Of a stretch of 64,000 nucleotides of DNA, positions 35,461 through 47,135 are shown piece by piece; position 1 is the first letter of the stretch; every line of letters begins with the position of its first letter. The stretch is from contig NC_081409.1 of assembly GCF_030272615.1 (NCBI RefSeq), positions 528,606,291 through 528,670,290 of the forward strand. Reading direction: 5' to 3'. This stretch comes from Cryptomeria japonica (taxonomy: Eukaryota > Streptophyta > Pinopsida > Cupressales > Cupressaceae). Under the pieces are notes generated by a model. It searched no databases. It worked only from the letters and a program-made list of their open reading frames with translations, and had not been told where the DNA came from. Made by a program: the position numbers and the translations under genes.

Positions 35461-37884
35461 TGAAGCTTGTTGCATTCCTTTCTCTTATAAAAGGAATTCT
35501 AGGGCTATAAAAAGGGGATTTTGTTCAATGGAAATTTTTTTTGGGGGGTTCTACTGAAAACGGTAGAATAGCAGTGTCTAAGTCAGGTCAAGAATCATTC
35601 ACAAAAAAGAATGTAAATATTCCTTCATTAATATCAATTAGTTTATGAACTATCATGGATATTTTACAGTAACTGTCTCCTTATTTTATTGCTCCATCTT
35701 ATATGAATAATAATATCAAGGATTTTTTTATTTGTCTTTGCAAAAATCTTGTGAATGTGTAATTTTGTTTGTGGGTTCTTTTCAAGGAAGAGATTAAATT
35801 CTTGCATACGAATTATGATAGGTTTAAGAATACAATATGGATTTGTAAGAATGATTTATTTAATAAAAATAGGGGAAGCATTAGTATTAGGAATTAATGC
35901 CATAAAATCTCACTAATTAAGATAAAATATCATTTGATGTTTGCATATGGTATGGGTTTGACTCTGCACCTTGGGTTAGGCACTAGTCTATGAAACCTCC
36001 AAGATTCGACTCAAAAACATTCAAGAAATTCAAAATTGCATTTCCTTTATGTTCTTTATTCTCTTTCTTAAGTTTTTTCAATTATAGTATCTCAAAGGTG
36101 TTCGAAGGATAAAGGAACATAGTATGAGATTCTCATCATTTGTTCTTATATATGCTAAAATGGAGATGCAGATTTAATTATTCTCAGTGACTATGGGAAA
36201 GAAATGAGATTAATATTAAATAATGGTGAATTGTAAACACCCATTGTTTATGAATATGATAATTATCCACCATTAACGACCTACAGTTGTTATTTAATGA
36301 TGAGTTTATGATATTGTATGAACTTGTGAATTGGGAACACCCTCCTGAGTTTGGTGGAGCTCGAAGTGAAGAAGGCTTGTTTATCCTTGTTAATGTTGTG
36401 TTTTCTTGTCCTTAATCTAAGGATAGAGTCAAATATATGACCTAGATTCGTAATCCCATGTTTATGTTTTTATAATTTCTCTTAGGATTGAGGGTAGCAA
36501 GAAAATCATCAACATTAAGGATAATAAACCATTTTAATAGTTGTCTTGTGAGAACGACTCTGTTAAGTAAGTAATTTAAATGATCAATCTTAGCTATGAG
36601 CTTTGTTTGATGGCTAAGCATATAATGTTGCAGTTTTTGTGAAGTAAATAATACACAAGACATGCAAGCTCAATAGGAATTTAGTTGAGATCATATCCTA
36701 CTAGAGTATGACTAATATAATAGATAGCTCTTGATGATCATGCAGGATGCTATGTTTTTCATGCTTCTAATACATACATACACAATTTTAATATTTTACT
36801 AATATGGAACTTTGAAACTAATGGTATATGTCTTCCTTTCTTAACATTATTTGATATAATTATGAAGGAATATAGAAAGGATATACTTATATAAATGTTT
36901 GGGATGTTAATGCATTTGATCTTTCTCAAAGTGTAATGATGAGAAGTTCTTGAAACACCTTGTGGGATAGTGAAGATTTGAAACATCTCAAAGTTTTTTG
37001 CTGAGTTGAGATTGTTTCCCACTTGCATGTTTGAAGGAACCACCTGTTCCATTAATTGCAATGCCAATTCCTGAAATTACTCTAGATGTCTCCAGATATC
37101 TCTTGCGCTCTAGTTTGATCTCTTAATTTTTCACTCAATTATTCTAAGTGGTTAGTTAGGATTCTTAGTCTTTGTTTTTAAAATAACACCACTACATATG
37201 TAGGCTAGGTAACTAATCATAGTTTGGCCTATTCGATTTCTTGTTTGAATTTATGATTAGTTTCCTTTCATTCCATTATTAATTTAATTTATATTATGAT
37301 CTGATAGTTTTTAAAGTAATTCAATTAAATGGTTTAGCTAAGTTAATAGTTTTGATAGATGAGTGCATTGTGGAAGCTATAGTTTAAAATTTGAATCAGT
37401 ATGATGGAATGAAGTTATTTCTTTTACACAAGGATTGAAATCATTTTTGAAAGCATAATTTAGGATTTCATTTATGTAGGCGTAACCTAAATTTTTTTAA
37501 TGTAAGAATACTAGGGTTTCAATCTCTACAAGTGTAAAGTAGGTTTCATTACTATAAATATATTAGATTTCCTTTTTATGCAAGTGTTTTGTAGATTAAT
37601 TAACTCCATCCTCCTGAGTACCAATTTAGATTAAAAAAAACATTATCCACTACAGTCGTTAGTTTAGTAGATCCTCATAGGTTAAATTTGAAAATAGTAA
37701 GTCAGAATAGATAGAGTAGTTTAGAGCCTGGGTTAATATGTTTGGACCAAAAATATCCCAAAAATCACACTATCAAAACACCCTCCAACAAATCTATCTT
37801 ACACAAAGAGCTTTAAACACCCCAAGTTGACATTGAGTGAATCATAAGATAAGGTTATGTGACATGAAATGACCCCTCTTATCA
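35461..37884 (+). repeat. Probable LTR of an Athila-like element
   Basis: It contains a TATA box CTATAAAAAGG at 35506-35516 and ends CTTATCA at 37884, five bases before a primer site. The left edge is not found, and the partner LTR is not in view. AT-rich throughout with no coding frame. Confidence 0.4.
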
Positions 37885-37887
37885 TTA

Positions 37888-38310
37888 TTGGCACCATTTC
37901 CAGGGAATGATCTAGAAAAATCAAATAATTTAGCCTTAGTGTTGGTAAAAAAACACCCTAGGAAGTTGATGAGAAGAGAAATAGATCCTTTTACTATATT
38001 TTTTATGAATCCTGAATTAAATTTTGAAGAATCATTGTCTCTAACTTCTAATCCATCATATATTGAAATAACTTCTAAGCAATTAGAAGAGATTGGTGAC
38101 TAAGTAGAACAACAACATCCGGAGGAAGTTCTTGCAAATATAACATTTTCCTATCCAATTACCTTTAAAAAAGAAGGATTTGAACACCCTATGAAAAAAA
38201 ATCTTTTTGGTTTTACCCACTTTTCATAGGAAAACTTTTGAAGATCCTAATCATTTTTTGTTTGAGTTCAAGGTGTTATGTCAGACCTATGACTACACTA
38301 CAAATAACTA
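37888..38310 (+). pseudogene. Gag start of the Athila-like element
   Basis: MAPFPGNDL reads through the primer site, then about 70 residues of unclear text. After a phase change comes LPTFHRKTFEDPNHFLFEFK followed by VLCQTYDY, which fits the gypsy gag pattern LP.FHG...EDP..H..EF. The frame ends where a Copia-type LTR begins near 38311. Confidence 0.5.
37889..37906 (+). other. Athila-type primer-binding site, decayed
   Basis: TGGCACCATTTCCAGGGA matches TGGCGCCGTTGCCGGGGA, the Asp-tRNA-type primer site of Athila elements, with four substitutions, all CG to CA or TG type or G to A. Confidence 0.6.
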
Positions 38311-39905
38311 TTGAACACACCTTAGGACTGAGATGGGGGGAACACTTTAATTAAACTTTGAATTTCCAAAATACAATAAACTAATCTTTAACTTTATCAT
38401 CAACAATGAAACATAGAACCACAAAACACAATGCACAAGAGAACATATTTACATGGAAAACCCTAAACAGGGAAAAACAATAGTGAGAGTCAACTCACAA
38501 TATATATGAAATTATTACAAATTTATTTTACATAACCATTGTCAAGGAAGCACACTGCCACCTAGAAGACTTGCAAGATGAGATGCACTATCCCAAGGCA
38601 AGATACAAAGGACTTGAAAGCTAAATCTCATTGCTCTAGGGAAAGATACAAAGGACTTGTAGGTTGAAGCTCATCACTCCAGGACAAAATACATAAACAA
38701 TAGATCTTTGATTCAGCAAAATAAAGTCTTTCTCTAGCTGTAAAATTATCCTTGAACCTTTGTTACAAGCAACAAACTCCAACAACAATCACCATTGCAT
38801 TCACTGTCTTCGCATCACAATACCTTGTAAATGATATGGTCATGAAATAATTTGCACATGAAACACTTCTCACATCACCTCATCATCTTTGCCACATCTC
38901 AATACCTTCGAAAACACTCAATCACACTAAATTGATCTTCTATATATATCATATTTTTCATTACAAACATTAATTAGGTTGGTCAGAATAAGGAACTAGC
39001 ATAGGTCCTATCAAGTTGGAAACCAAATGCAATTGTGGTGAATGTGGTCCAATAAAAGAGATAGAAATGACTAAATATGTCATATTACACTTCTCTAAGT
39101 AGCTCCAAACCATATACAAACTAGCACACATCATCCAAGGTCGGCAACAAGGTAATGTGTAGATAAGAAATGTAGCACACAACTATTCAACCCAAAACAC
39201 ATCATCCAAATGAAATTACTCAAAGCAAATCCCCATACACCATAGGTAGTACCCAAACACAACTCAACACTCTCCAACATTGGCACATATTATTAAGACA
39301 TAAGCACAAGCCAAAAAACAAACTTTTGACAACCAAATAACCACAGTTACCCATAAACATATTATCAAACATAATGTGACACCAAATTGAACATCCAACA
39401 CCATGCAAAGCACATAAGGAAATTCATAGAGAATCAAACAACACTTCTAAGAATTTATTTCTCACTATCACATCAACACATGCTAGCGTAATATAAACAA
39501 ATACAAAACACCTCGATACCAAATTGATAGGAAACACAGTCCTAAATAGAACATCAATAAACCTTTTCACATAACACTTCAACAATTAAAAATTGAATTA
39601 AGATAACACACGAGCATTAGAAACATGTCCTCAAGTCGCAACACATTAAACATCAATGCAAAAGAATGTGGAGCATTTCTTGAACCAGTCAAACCACTTC
39701 TAATAGATAACCAAATTGTCAGCAAACAACCATCACAATCCACTTCAATTGCAACACCAGGAACCTAAAAAGATAGTAGTGCAATGTCCACATAACAAAA
39801 TCATTAAGTCCAAATTCACAAGACCAAATTCACAACTGTTGAGGAATGCAAAGCATTCTTCCACCTAGATATTAAATGCCCTTTCCTAAATATTACAACT
39901 CATCA
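38311..39905 (-). repeat. Copia-type LTR, probably solo
   Basis: CTGAGATGGGGGGAACACTT (38328) corresponds to the G-run block of other Copia-type LTRs here, and GGAAAACCCTAAACAGGG near 38455 to their conserved AAACCC..GGGAAAAAC block. There is no primer site at the left edge, and gypsy gag abuts it, so it is likely a solo LTR in minus orientation. The right edge is approximate and no target duplication was found. Confidence 0.45.
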
Positions 39906-39959
39906 TACTTGTTATCCTTGATTTTTCATTTTTTGAAAATTTGAGGGTCCCCCATAATT

Positions 39960-40459
39960 TTTATGCTTATTCATATTTTTTATGCTAATTACACACTTTT
40001 TGAGACATCATTGTTGTCATTAGCATGTTTTTTCCCCTATTTTTCCCATTTACACCAAGCATGTCTCTTTGGTGTAAATCAGGTTTATGAACTTGATTCA
40101 CACTTCCTTTCCATGTTTTTCCCATCCAGGTGCAAATTGGGTTTGATTTACACCTTATAGGTGCAAATCGGCTTTATAAAACCGATTTGCACTCATTTAT
40201 TGCACTTTAGTTATTTAATTACTTGTTTGAGTAATTCTAATAAGAGTCTTTTACTTAGTTCTTTAAAACGTCCTTTTTGTTCTAATCTTCATTCATTCTA
40301 TCTTGTTTGAAGTTGGGAGAAGAGTTTTCATCAAATCCAGGTACGTTGTTTTTCTCGATTCTTAGGGTTTTAAAAACCCTTTTTTATTTTTGAATTTATA
40401 GTGTTTTATCTATCGTTGTCCATGCAGTGGTGGAGGTGAAGGTCATAGGCCCACCACAC
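39960..40459 (+). repeat. Palindrome-rich module, part 1
   Basis: Perfect 11-bp-arm hairpins lie at 40048-40079 (ATTTACACCAA arms) and 40161-40192 (GTGCAAATCGG arms, loop holding TTTATAAAA). Then come TTCTAATCTTCATTC and GGGTTTTAAAAACCC near 40370. The module continues at 47136 and 48761 once insertions are removed. The order hairpins, TATA, TTCTAATCTTCA, GGGTTTT..AAACCC recurs at 49058-49285. Confidence 0.75.
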
Positions 40460-41291
40460 TATTGGCATATGCACACTCCAATGAGACATTGTAGGTGATT
40501 GAAGGTTTTGTCATTGATGGCAACCTTGCAATCCTATGGCACTGGCAAGGCATTATACCAGCAAGGCATTACACCGACAAGCTAGTGCACCAACATCAGC
40601 AGATCACACTCTACACTGGCACTTAAGACACTAGCACCAGCACAAAGAAAGGAAGTATACCGGCACAGAGGCTGACAGGATTTTGTTATATTATATTTTG
40701 TTTATTATTGTAAAAACTTTGTAAACCGACTTGGAAAATTGTAAAATGACTCTTATATATAAAAGAGATCATTGTAGACATTTTGTAGGAGATAAGCAAG
40801 CAATAAGGAAAAATATAAGGCATACCTATTATGCAAAATATAGGCTAAAGGGTTTATGTAAGAAGCAGAGCGACAACCAGTACTGGATTAGGCATTATAG
40901 ATGCTATTGTAAAGCAGTACAAGATATTGGATTTGTATAATCCACATTGTAAGTCAGTGAGACTTCCCATTAAGTAGTGAGTTCTAGGTAGTTGGCCTTC
41001 CTGCATGTGCAAGCCCCTATTGTAAGTAATATTCTCTTATTGGTCAATGAGTGAATATTGTGGGTCACAAATCCCACTGAGGTTTTTCCCACACTGGGTT
41101 TCCTTGTTAAATCCTTGTGTTATGGTGTGCTTTTCATGTGGATGTTCTTAATTTTGCTTATTACATTATTTCTTGCATACTGGTACACTGTTATAATATG
41201 TTGTGCATGTTTTAAGTTAAGAAATTCTAATTATCGGTTAGATACAGATTCACCCCCCCCCCCCATCTCAGTATCTGTGGGATTCCTAACA
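40460..41291 (+). repeat. 5' LTR of element G
   Basis: This matches 46334-47130 with about 20 extra bases near 40620 and several CG to TG or CA differences (for example CACTGG for CACCGG). The end block is GATTCACCCCCCCCCCC at 41250, then GATTCCTAACA. Confidence 0.9.
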
Positions 41292-41293
41292 AT

Positions 41294-41305
41294 TGGTATC
41301 AGAGC
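41294..41305 (+). other. Primer-binding site of element G
   Basis: TGGTATCAGAGC is a perfect initiator-Met tRNA complement, two bases after the LTR. Confidence 0.9.
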
Positions 41306-41362
41306 TTGGTCCTCTATTTTCAGAAGCCTAACAACTTGAGGAAGATCTTGACACCGATAAAG

Positions 41363-42478
41363 ATGGAAAATCTGATGAAGCAACTTGAAGGAGCTCTTTC
41401 AGACTATGATGCAGAGAAATTGAAAAATATCAAACTAGAAGATGATTTAAGGGTAGCTCAGGATATCATTCAGGCACTTCAAGAGAATCTTACTGTTGCA
41501 AGAAATAAGAGAAGAGAACTTTGTGAAAAGTTGCAAAATGAGAATGATGAAAAGGAATCACTTAATGATCAGATAAGCAAGCTGAAACAAGAGAACATGA
41601 CAACAAAGAATGAGATGCAGGATATGACTATGAGATTTTGTAAAGAGATTGAGGATAGGAAGAATAATAAAGAAGAATTGACCAAAAGACTAAGTGATGC
41701 AGCAAATGAGAACACAAGACTTAACTATGAAAATGACATGTTAAAGACAGATCTGATGCACACTCAGAATGACTCCAATGAACTTATGAGACAGAAAGAG
41801 GTCTTAGAAAGAGAACTAGAAACTAAAAATCAACATAAAGAAAAATTCAAGAAAAGCTTAGAGGAACTTGGTACCTTACTGAAGAATCAAAAACCTAAAG
41901 GTGACACTTCTGGAATTGGCTTTGAAGTTGGTGAAATCTCTGGTACAACAAATACTCAGGATCACAGCAAACCGGTAAGACAATCTAATGCTTATAAATT
42001 CAATGGAAAATGCTTTAACTGTAATAAGTATGGTCATAGAGCAAATGAATGTAGATCTAGAAGTTATCAGAATATCAACACACCCACCGGTCAATGTTCA
42101 AAATGCAACAAAGTTGGTCACAACTCTGAAAATTGTAGAATGAATGTGAGATGCTATGTTTGCGGAAGATTTGGACATTTATCTAATCAATGCAGAACAC
42201 AAACTGGCATAGGTTATGGGAAAGCTATTCATAAGAATAATGTGACTTGTTATGCATGTAACAAAATTGGGCATATTGCAAAATTTTGTAGAAGTAAAGG
42301 ATCACCGGTAGACAACAAAAGTTCTAGCTTGAAGGGTAAAGAAAAAGTTGAAGAGGTTAAGCAAGAATTCTCAAAACAATGGATTAGAAAAGTTGATCTA
42401 AATATTGGGAATACTCCTCCACCGGTAGAATCAATCAATGCTTCACCAGCAGGACAAAGTGATGCCTCACCGACATGA
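41363..42478 (+). CDS. Gag-like protein of element G, four zinc knuckles
   Basis: A 371-residue open frame from ATG 41363 (MENLMKQLEGALSDYDAEKL). Residues about 1-190 are a continuous charged coiled coil. Residues about 225-340 hold four CX2CX4HX4C knuckles: CFNCNKYGHRANEC, CSKCNKVGHNSENC, CYVCGRFGHLSNQC and CYACNKIGHIAKFC. A basic linker and a Pro/Ser/Ala tail follow. Zinc knuckles bind RNA, and the coiled coil could drive particle assembly. The size, coiled coil and multiple knuckles recall Sirevirus gag. It is the only undamaged element gag in the window. I chose this ATG because C1 starts at the same place. Confidence 0.8.
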   Translation: MENLMKQLEGALSDYDAEKLKNIKLEDDLRVAQDIIQALQENLTVARNKRRELCEKLQNENDEKESLNDQISKLKQENMTTKNEMQDMTMRFCKEIEDRKNNKEELTKRLSDAANENTRLNYENDMLKTDLMHTQNDSNELMRQKEVLERELETKNQHKEKFKKSLEELGTLLKNQKPKGDTSGIGFEVGEISGTTNTQDHSKPVRQSNAYKFNGKCFNCNKYGHRANECRSRSYQNINTPTGQCSKCNKVGHNSENCRMNVRCYVCGRFGHLSNQCRTQTGIGYGKAIHKNNVTCYACNKIGHIAKFCRSKGSPVDNKSSSLKGKEKVEEVKQEFSKQWIRKVDLNIGNTPPPVESINASPAGQSDASPT

Positions 42479-42673
42479 CAAAGCAGTGCTCCACCAGCAG
42501 GAAGTTCTTCATCAAATTGAAGAAAGTTTCCTTGAGGGTTTGGCAATCAAATGAGACATGTGCTATTATTCCCTTAGTTAGAGATAAGAAGTTGGAAATT
42601 ACTTGTTACCGGTAGACAATGTTAAGTGAATACTTAACCAACATGCATTTAATGTGGTAGATGGAAAAAAGAC

Positions 42674-42683
42674 ACTATAAAAT
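42674..42683 (+). promoter_or_regulatory. Internal TATA box before ORF2 of G
   Basis: CTATAAAATT lies 150 bp before the ORF2 ATG at 42824, followed by GAGGTTTTGGCTCC. The matching site in C1 is 151 bp from its ATG. Confidence 0.5.
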
Positions 42684-42823
42684 TGAGGTTTTGGCTCCAT
42701 TCCACTTCACCGAGATTTCAAACCTACGAAGAGCGCGAAGATTCTGAGCTAAGGCATTTTGAGCAAGAGGCAAGAAAACTTCAAGCAATCATCCATCCTA
42801 AAGGCAGTAAAAGGTATTTTATC

Positions 42824-45800
42824 ATGGCATCCACCTCTGCAATTGAATATATAGCAAACCCTACTATTGTCGAAGTTATAGAAAGACCTAGGCCCGTATT
42901 TCGATTGGTTCCTGAGGTAGCAAAGAAAGATGATAGCTTAGGTGCTTTTTCTCAAATTCCTAAGGGAGTTGTTTATGCTGAAGACCTTAGAATTTACATT
43001 CACTATAACATTGAGGAACTAGGAGATGAAGAGATTAAAACCATGTTTAAAACTGTCATATGTGATAAATCCAGCAATGTAAAAGATGAACATAAGATCA
43101 TTGAGACCCTAGGATTTATAGAGGTCCTTAGCATTCCTGAATTCCCAAAGGATGTGATTAGGATAGTCTTAAGTAGGGTACATGGTGAATTTTTTTGGCT
43201 AGATGCAATTCACAAAATCACCAAGGAAGTTGTGAAAGTTGTCACAGGGTTACCAAGCACTGGTAAAAGGCCAGACAAAACTAAGAAGGTATCCAACGAC
43301 CTAGTTACAAACCTAACTGGAGTAACATCTGGAAAAAGGTCCTTAAGAGTAAACAATGTAACAGACATTAATGTGAGATTTATTAGCATGATATTAGGGT
43401 ATAAAGCTACTCATGCAAATAGACTTAATTCAGTTTCAAGTTTATGCATTAAGAGTGCTTATGATATGGTCACAGATAATGCAAAGATTGATGTATGTGA
43501 GTGGTTAAAGGGTGAATTAATTGACAGCTTAAGAAAGATTAAGAAGGACAAGAAAGGAACTTTCAGGTTTGGAAATCTGCTAGTATGTCTAATGCTACAT
43601 ATAGCCAAATAGGTTCCCAGTATAGGCTACAAAGAACTTGGATATGATATACCGGTAGGCAAACAGTTAACCGAACTATTCAATAATATGGGAGAAGACA
43701 AGGAAAACAATATTCATGATTTCTTTCAAGCACTAAAAGTCAAAATGAAGAAAAGAATCCAACTATTACAAAAGATTGTTGACAAATATAAGGATGAAAT
43801 ATTCTTTGTAATCAAAAAGGATGAGATATGGATGGAAGCAGTCATCCCTAGGACAATTTGGGTAACAAAGATGGGATATGAAACAGATGATCATATAATT
43901 GAAACATATGCTAAAGCACTTCTGGAAGCCCCTAAAGAACCTAAGGAAGAAGTATTTGGTAGTGAAAAAACTATTGAAAGCCAAATACAATCTAAGAAAA
44001 GAGTGAAAAAGGTTGAGGCAGTTGTAAGAAAAGGTTCCAGATAGGCAAAGGCCATCAAAGAAGATGTGTTAAAGAAAACCAATATAACAAAGGATGAGTT
44101 AGCAGCTCCACAACCTGAAACTCACCTATCACCAATAGGTACTTCTTTGGAGAGTGACATGCCTGTAACTTTCAAAAGAGTTGCAAGGAAAAGAGATCCC
44201 TCACCGGCAACCACACCCTCACCTAGGAGGACAAGACAAAAACAACAAGCAGTGAGATCTCTGGTAAGAAAGGCTACACCAAAGAAGAAGAAACTGACAC
44301 CTAAGAAGAAGAAGAGGACAAACAAGGACTTGGCCCCTTTTGACATATTGTTGAATGAAATTATAGAAGAAGACAAATTGAATAATATAGAGAAAATATA
44401 TGACACTCTGACAGCTGATGAAAAAGAACAAGTAGAAAACAGTGTTATATTACATATGGATATGTATAAGAAATTTTTGATGGAAGTAGTAAATGAAATT
44501 CCAGATGAACTATTTAAGAGACTGGAAGCAAGAAGACAAGCAGTAATAGAATTGGACAAGAAAATAAAGATTGAAAAGCTACTTGTTGTATATCCGGTGA
44601 ATTCACCCAAAGAAATTGATGACTTAATTTCCCAAGCCCACCGGTCAATATTTTCTACTGCACACCGGCACATCGCTTTAATGGTTGGAAGAGTTAATGA
44701 GGTGACTGAGGAGACAGAAAATGGATGGGATATATTCCTAGTTGAAAAAGAAAAACAAGAAGAATACAGGAACCCCAAACCTATAAAGGTATATCAGAAA
44801 GAAAGAGACAAGGGTAAAGGTAAAGTTGGTGGACCACCTAGCATCAAGGTTAAAGACAACTTACCCCCACCTCCTTTGATTACTTCACCAGTAAAAACAA
44901 CAACTACAGAAGATCAACCGACAGTTGAAAGTATGGATGTAGAGGATGGTAATGCTAATCCTGAAGTCTTATATACTGTGGATGTTGATACTCAAAAGAT
45001 CAACATTGTGGTAGACAAAGATACAACTAATAAGACTGACATGGCTAATGAGCCTCTGGTAGCTGAGCAAACTAATAACACACAGGAGAAACTGGCTAAA
45101 GACAAAGAGAAAAAGGTAGAAACTCAGACTCGGACTGAGACAATGCCACAAACAGAGAAACAAACAGAGCAAAAGGCTCCTGAACAACAATAGGAATAGA
45201 AATAGGAACAAGTTCATAAGGAAATAGTGCCACCGACAACTAGAGAAGTAGAAAAACCATTGCTTAAGGAAATGCAGACACAAATAGACCTACCAAAGGT
45301 CAATACAAGCTTGGTTACTTCCACTGGCGGTACTCAGAATGTTGGTTCATCATCAGGCTGCAAATCAACTAATGTGACTGAGGTACTATTAGATTCAATT
45401 AAAAGGATAACAGATTGCAGCTCACAAGCTTATAAGGCAATAGATGATACCATACCAATTTTGAAGGTAATTGCTCCTAATTGTAATATAGACAATAAAG
45501 ATTCTTTAGGACAACTTGATACATTGTGTAAATATATCACATAAAACATTGAGAAAATAAAGGAAGAGACATTGAAGGATAAAGTAGAAATTGAAAAGCA
45601 GAAATTCTTTGATGAGCAAATACAGAAGTGTAACAGAGATTTTGACACACTTCTACTGGAATTGTGTAATTTATTAAAAGAGTACAAAACTCTATACAAA
45701 GACACCTGTAAGACAAACCTTTTGACTGTAGATATAGATAAGAAGATGAGAAAGGTACAGGATGAGATCAATAAACTTGCAGATAATTTTGTCAACTCAC

Positions 45801-46128
45801 CTGATACACTATTAGTTTTTGAACAGAAGATAACAAATTTTGAAGAAGAATTACTTAAATTGGAAGAGAAAAAGAGAGAATTGTGAATAAGGCAAAGCAT
45901 CTGAGATTAAAACTAAGTCCAAGATTAGACTATCTAGCATCACTGTAGAAGGAAGTATCTGAGGCACTAATACAGGGACAGAAAACACTGGCAGAGCATT
46001 TGCAGCATCTCACCAGTACAGTTAAGAGAACAGAGACAACAATAAGAGATAGTAAAAAGTTTATGGAGAGTATAAACTTGATTTTGGCGGATCTATTTCA
46101 AATTGTAACTACCCAGTTACAAGGTTGA
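42824..46128 (+). pseudogene. ORF2 of element G, about 1,100 codons with stops and one frameshift
   Basis: The start is ATG 42824 (MASTSAIEYIANPTIVEVIE) and the end is TGA 46126. The N-terminal 260 residues match C1 throughout. The NLS-like part is very basic (TPSPRRTRQKQQ, TPKKKKLTPKKKKRTNK). Then come DILLNEII, VIELDKKIKIEKLL, and LMVGRVNEVTEET. A Thr/Glu-rich acidic linker holds SMDVEDGNANPEVLYTVDVD. The C-terminus has TEVLLDSIKRITDCSSQAYK, PILKVIAPNC and a coiled coil, ending VTTQLQG. Stops are TAG 43610, 44042, 45191, 45197 and 45203, TAA 45542 and a frameshift near 45884. At 44042 C1 has CAG. No enzyme motif is seen; a nuclear or chromatin role is only a guess from the basic region. Confidence 0.75.
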
Positions 46129-46167
46129 AACTACAAACTCTACTGACATCTTGACAACCTTTTTCAT

Positions 46168-46333
46168 TGATGCCAAAGGGGGAGTAGTGGGATGAGAAAA
46201 TTCAACATCACAGGAATCATATGCTCAGGGGGAGCTCACACATTTTTGGTAACATTTTTTTGGGACTTCACATTTTTTTGATACACTTTTGAAATTTCTC
46301 ATGAGTGTTTCCGTCAATGCCAAAGGGGAAGAT
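46168..46333 (+). promoter_or_regulatory. Three GGGGGAG-type purine motifs before the 3' LTR of G
   Basis: GCCAAAGGGGGAGTAG at about 46171, CAGGGGGAGCTC at about 46207 and CAAAGGGGAAGAT at 46321. The last abuts the LTR and is the normal polypurine tract. C1 and E carry all three at matching positions. Repeated purine tracts are described for Sireviruses. Confidence 0.7.
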
Positions 46334-47130
46334 TGTTGGCATATGCACACTCCAATGAGACATTGTAGGTGATTGAAGGTTTTGTCATTGATGGCAACCT
46401 TGCAATCCTATGGCACCGACAAGGCATTATACTGGCAAGGCATTACACCGACAAGTTAGTGCACCAGCATCAACAGATCACACTCTACACCGGCACCGGA
46501 ACAAAGAAAGGAAGTATACCGGCACAGAGGCCAACAAGATTTTGTTATATTATTGTAAAAACTTTGTAAGCCAACTTGCAAATTGTAAAATGACTCTTAT
46601 ATATAAAAGAGATCATTGTAGACATTTTGTAGGAGATAAGTAAGCGATAAGGAAAAATATAAGGCATACCTATTATGCGAAATATAGGCTAAAGGGTTTA
46701 TGTAAGAAGCAGAGCAGCAACCAGTACTGGATCAAGCATTATAGATGCTATTGTAAAGTAGTACAAGATATTGGATTTGTATAATCCACATTGTAAGTCA
46801 GTGAGACTTCCCATTTGAGCAGTGAGCTCTAGGCAGTTGGGCTTCCTGCATGTGCAGGCCCCTATTGTAAGTAATATTCTCTTATTGGCCAGTGAGTGAA
46901 TATTGTGGGTCACAAATCCCACTGAGGTTTTCCCACACCGGGTTTCCTCATTAAATCCTTGTGTTATGGTGTGCTTTTCATGTGGATATTCTTAATTCTT
47001 CTTATTACATTATTTCTTGCATACCGGTACACTGTTATAATATGTTGTGCATGTTTTAAGTTAAGAAATTCTAATTATTGGTTAGATACTGATTCACCCC
47101 CCCCTCTCAGTATCTATGGGATTCCTAACA
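46334..47130 (+). repeat. 3' LTR of element G
   Basis: Begins TGTTGGCATATGC and ends GATTCCTAACA. U3 carries ACCGAC cores near 46415 and 46447 and the C-run block near 47097. Confidence 0.9.
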
Positions 47131-47135
47131 CACAC

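Larger units (their letters stand above)
40460..47130 (+). mobile_element. Element G: complete gag+ORF2 Copia-type element without pol
   Basis: This 6,671-bp element has flanks CACAC (40455-40459, 47131-47135). The LTRs are 40460-41291 (832 bp) and 46334-47130 (797 bp). The first base pair TG of the 5' LTR has become TA. The primer site TGGTATCAGAGC is at 41294-41305. Gag is open and ORF2 has stops. The purine tract is CAAAGGGGAAGAT (46321-46333). Interior is 5.04 kb, with no pol. It sits in a palindrome-rich module. Confidence 0.9.
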
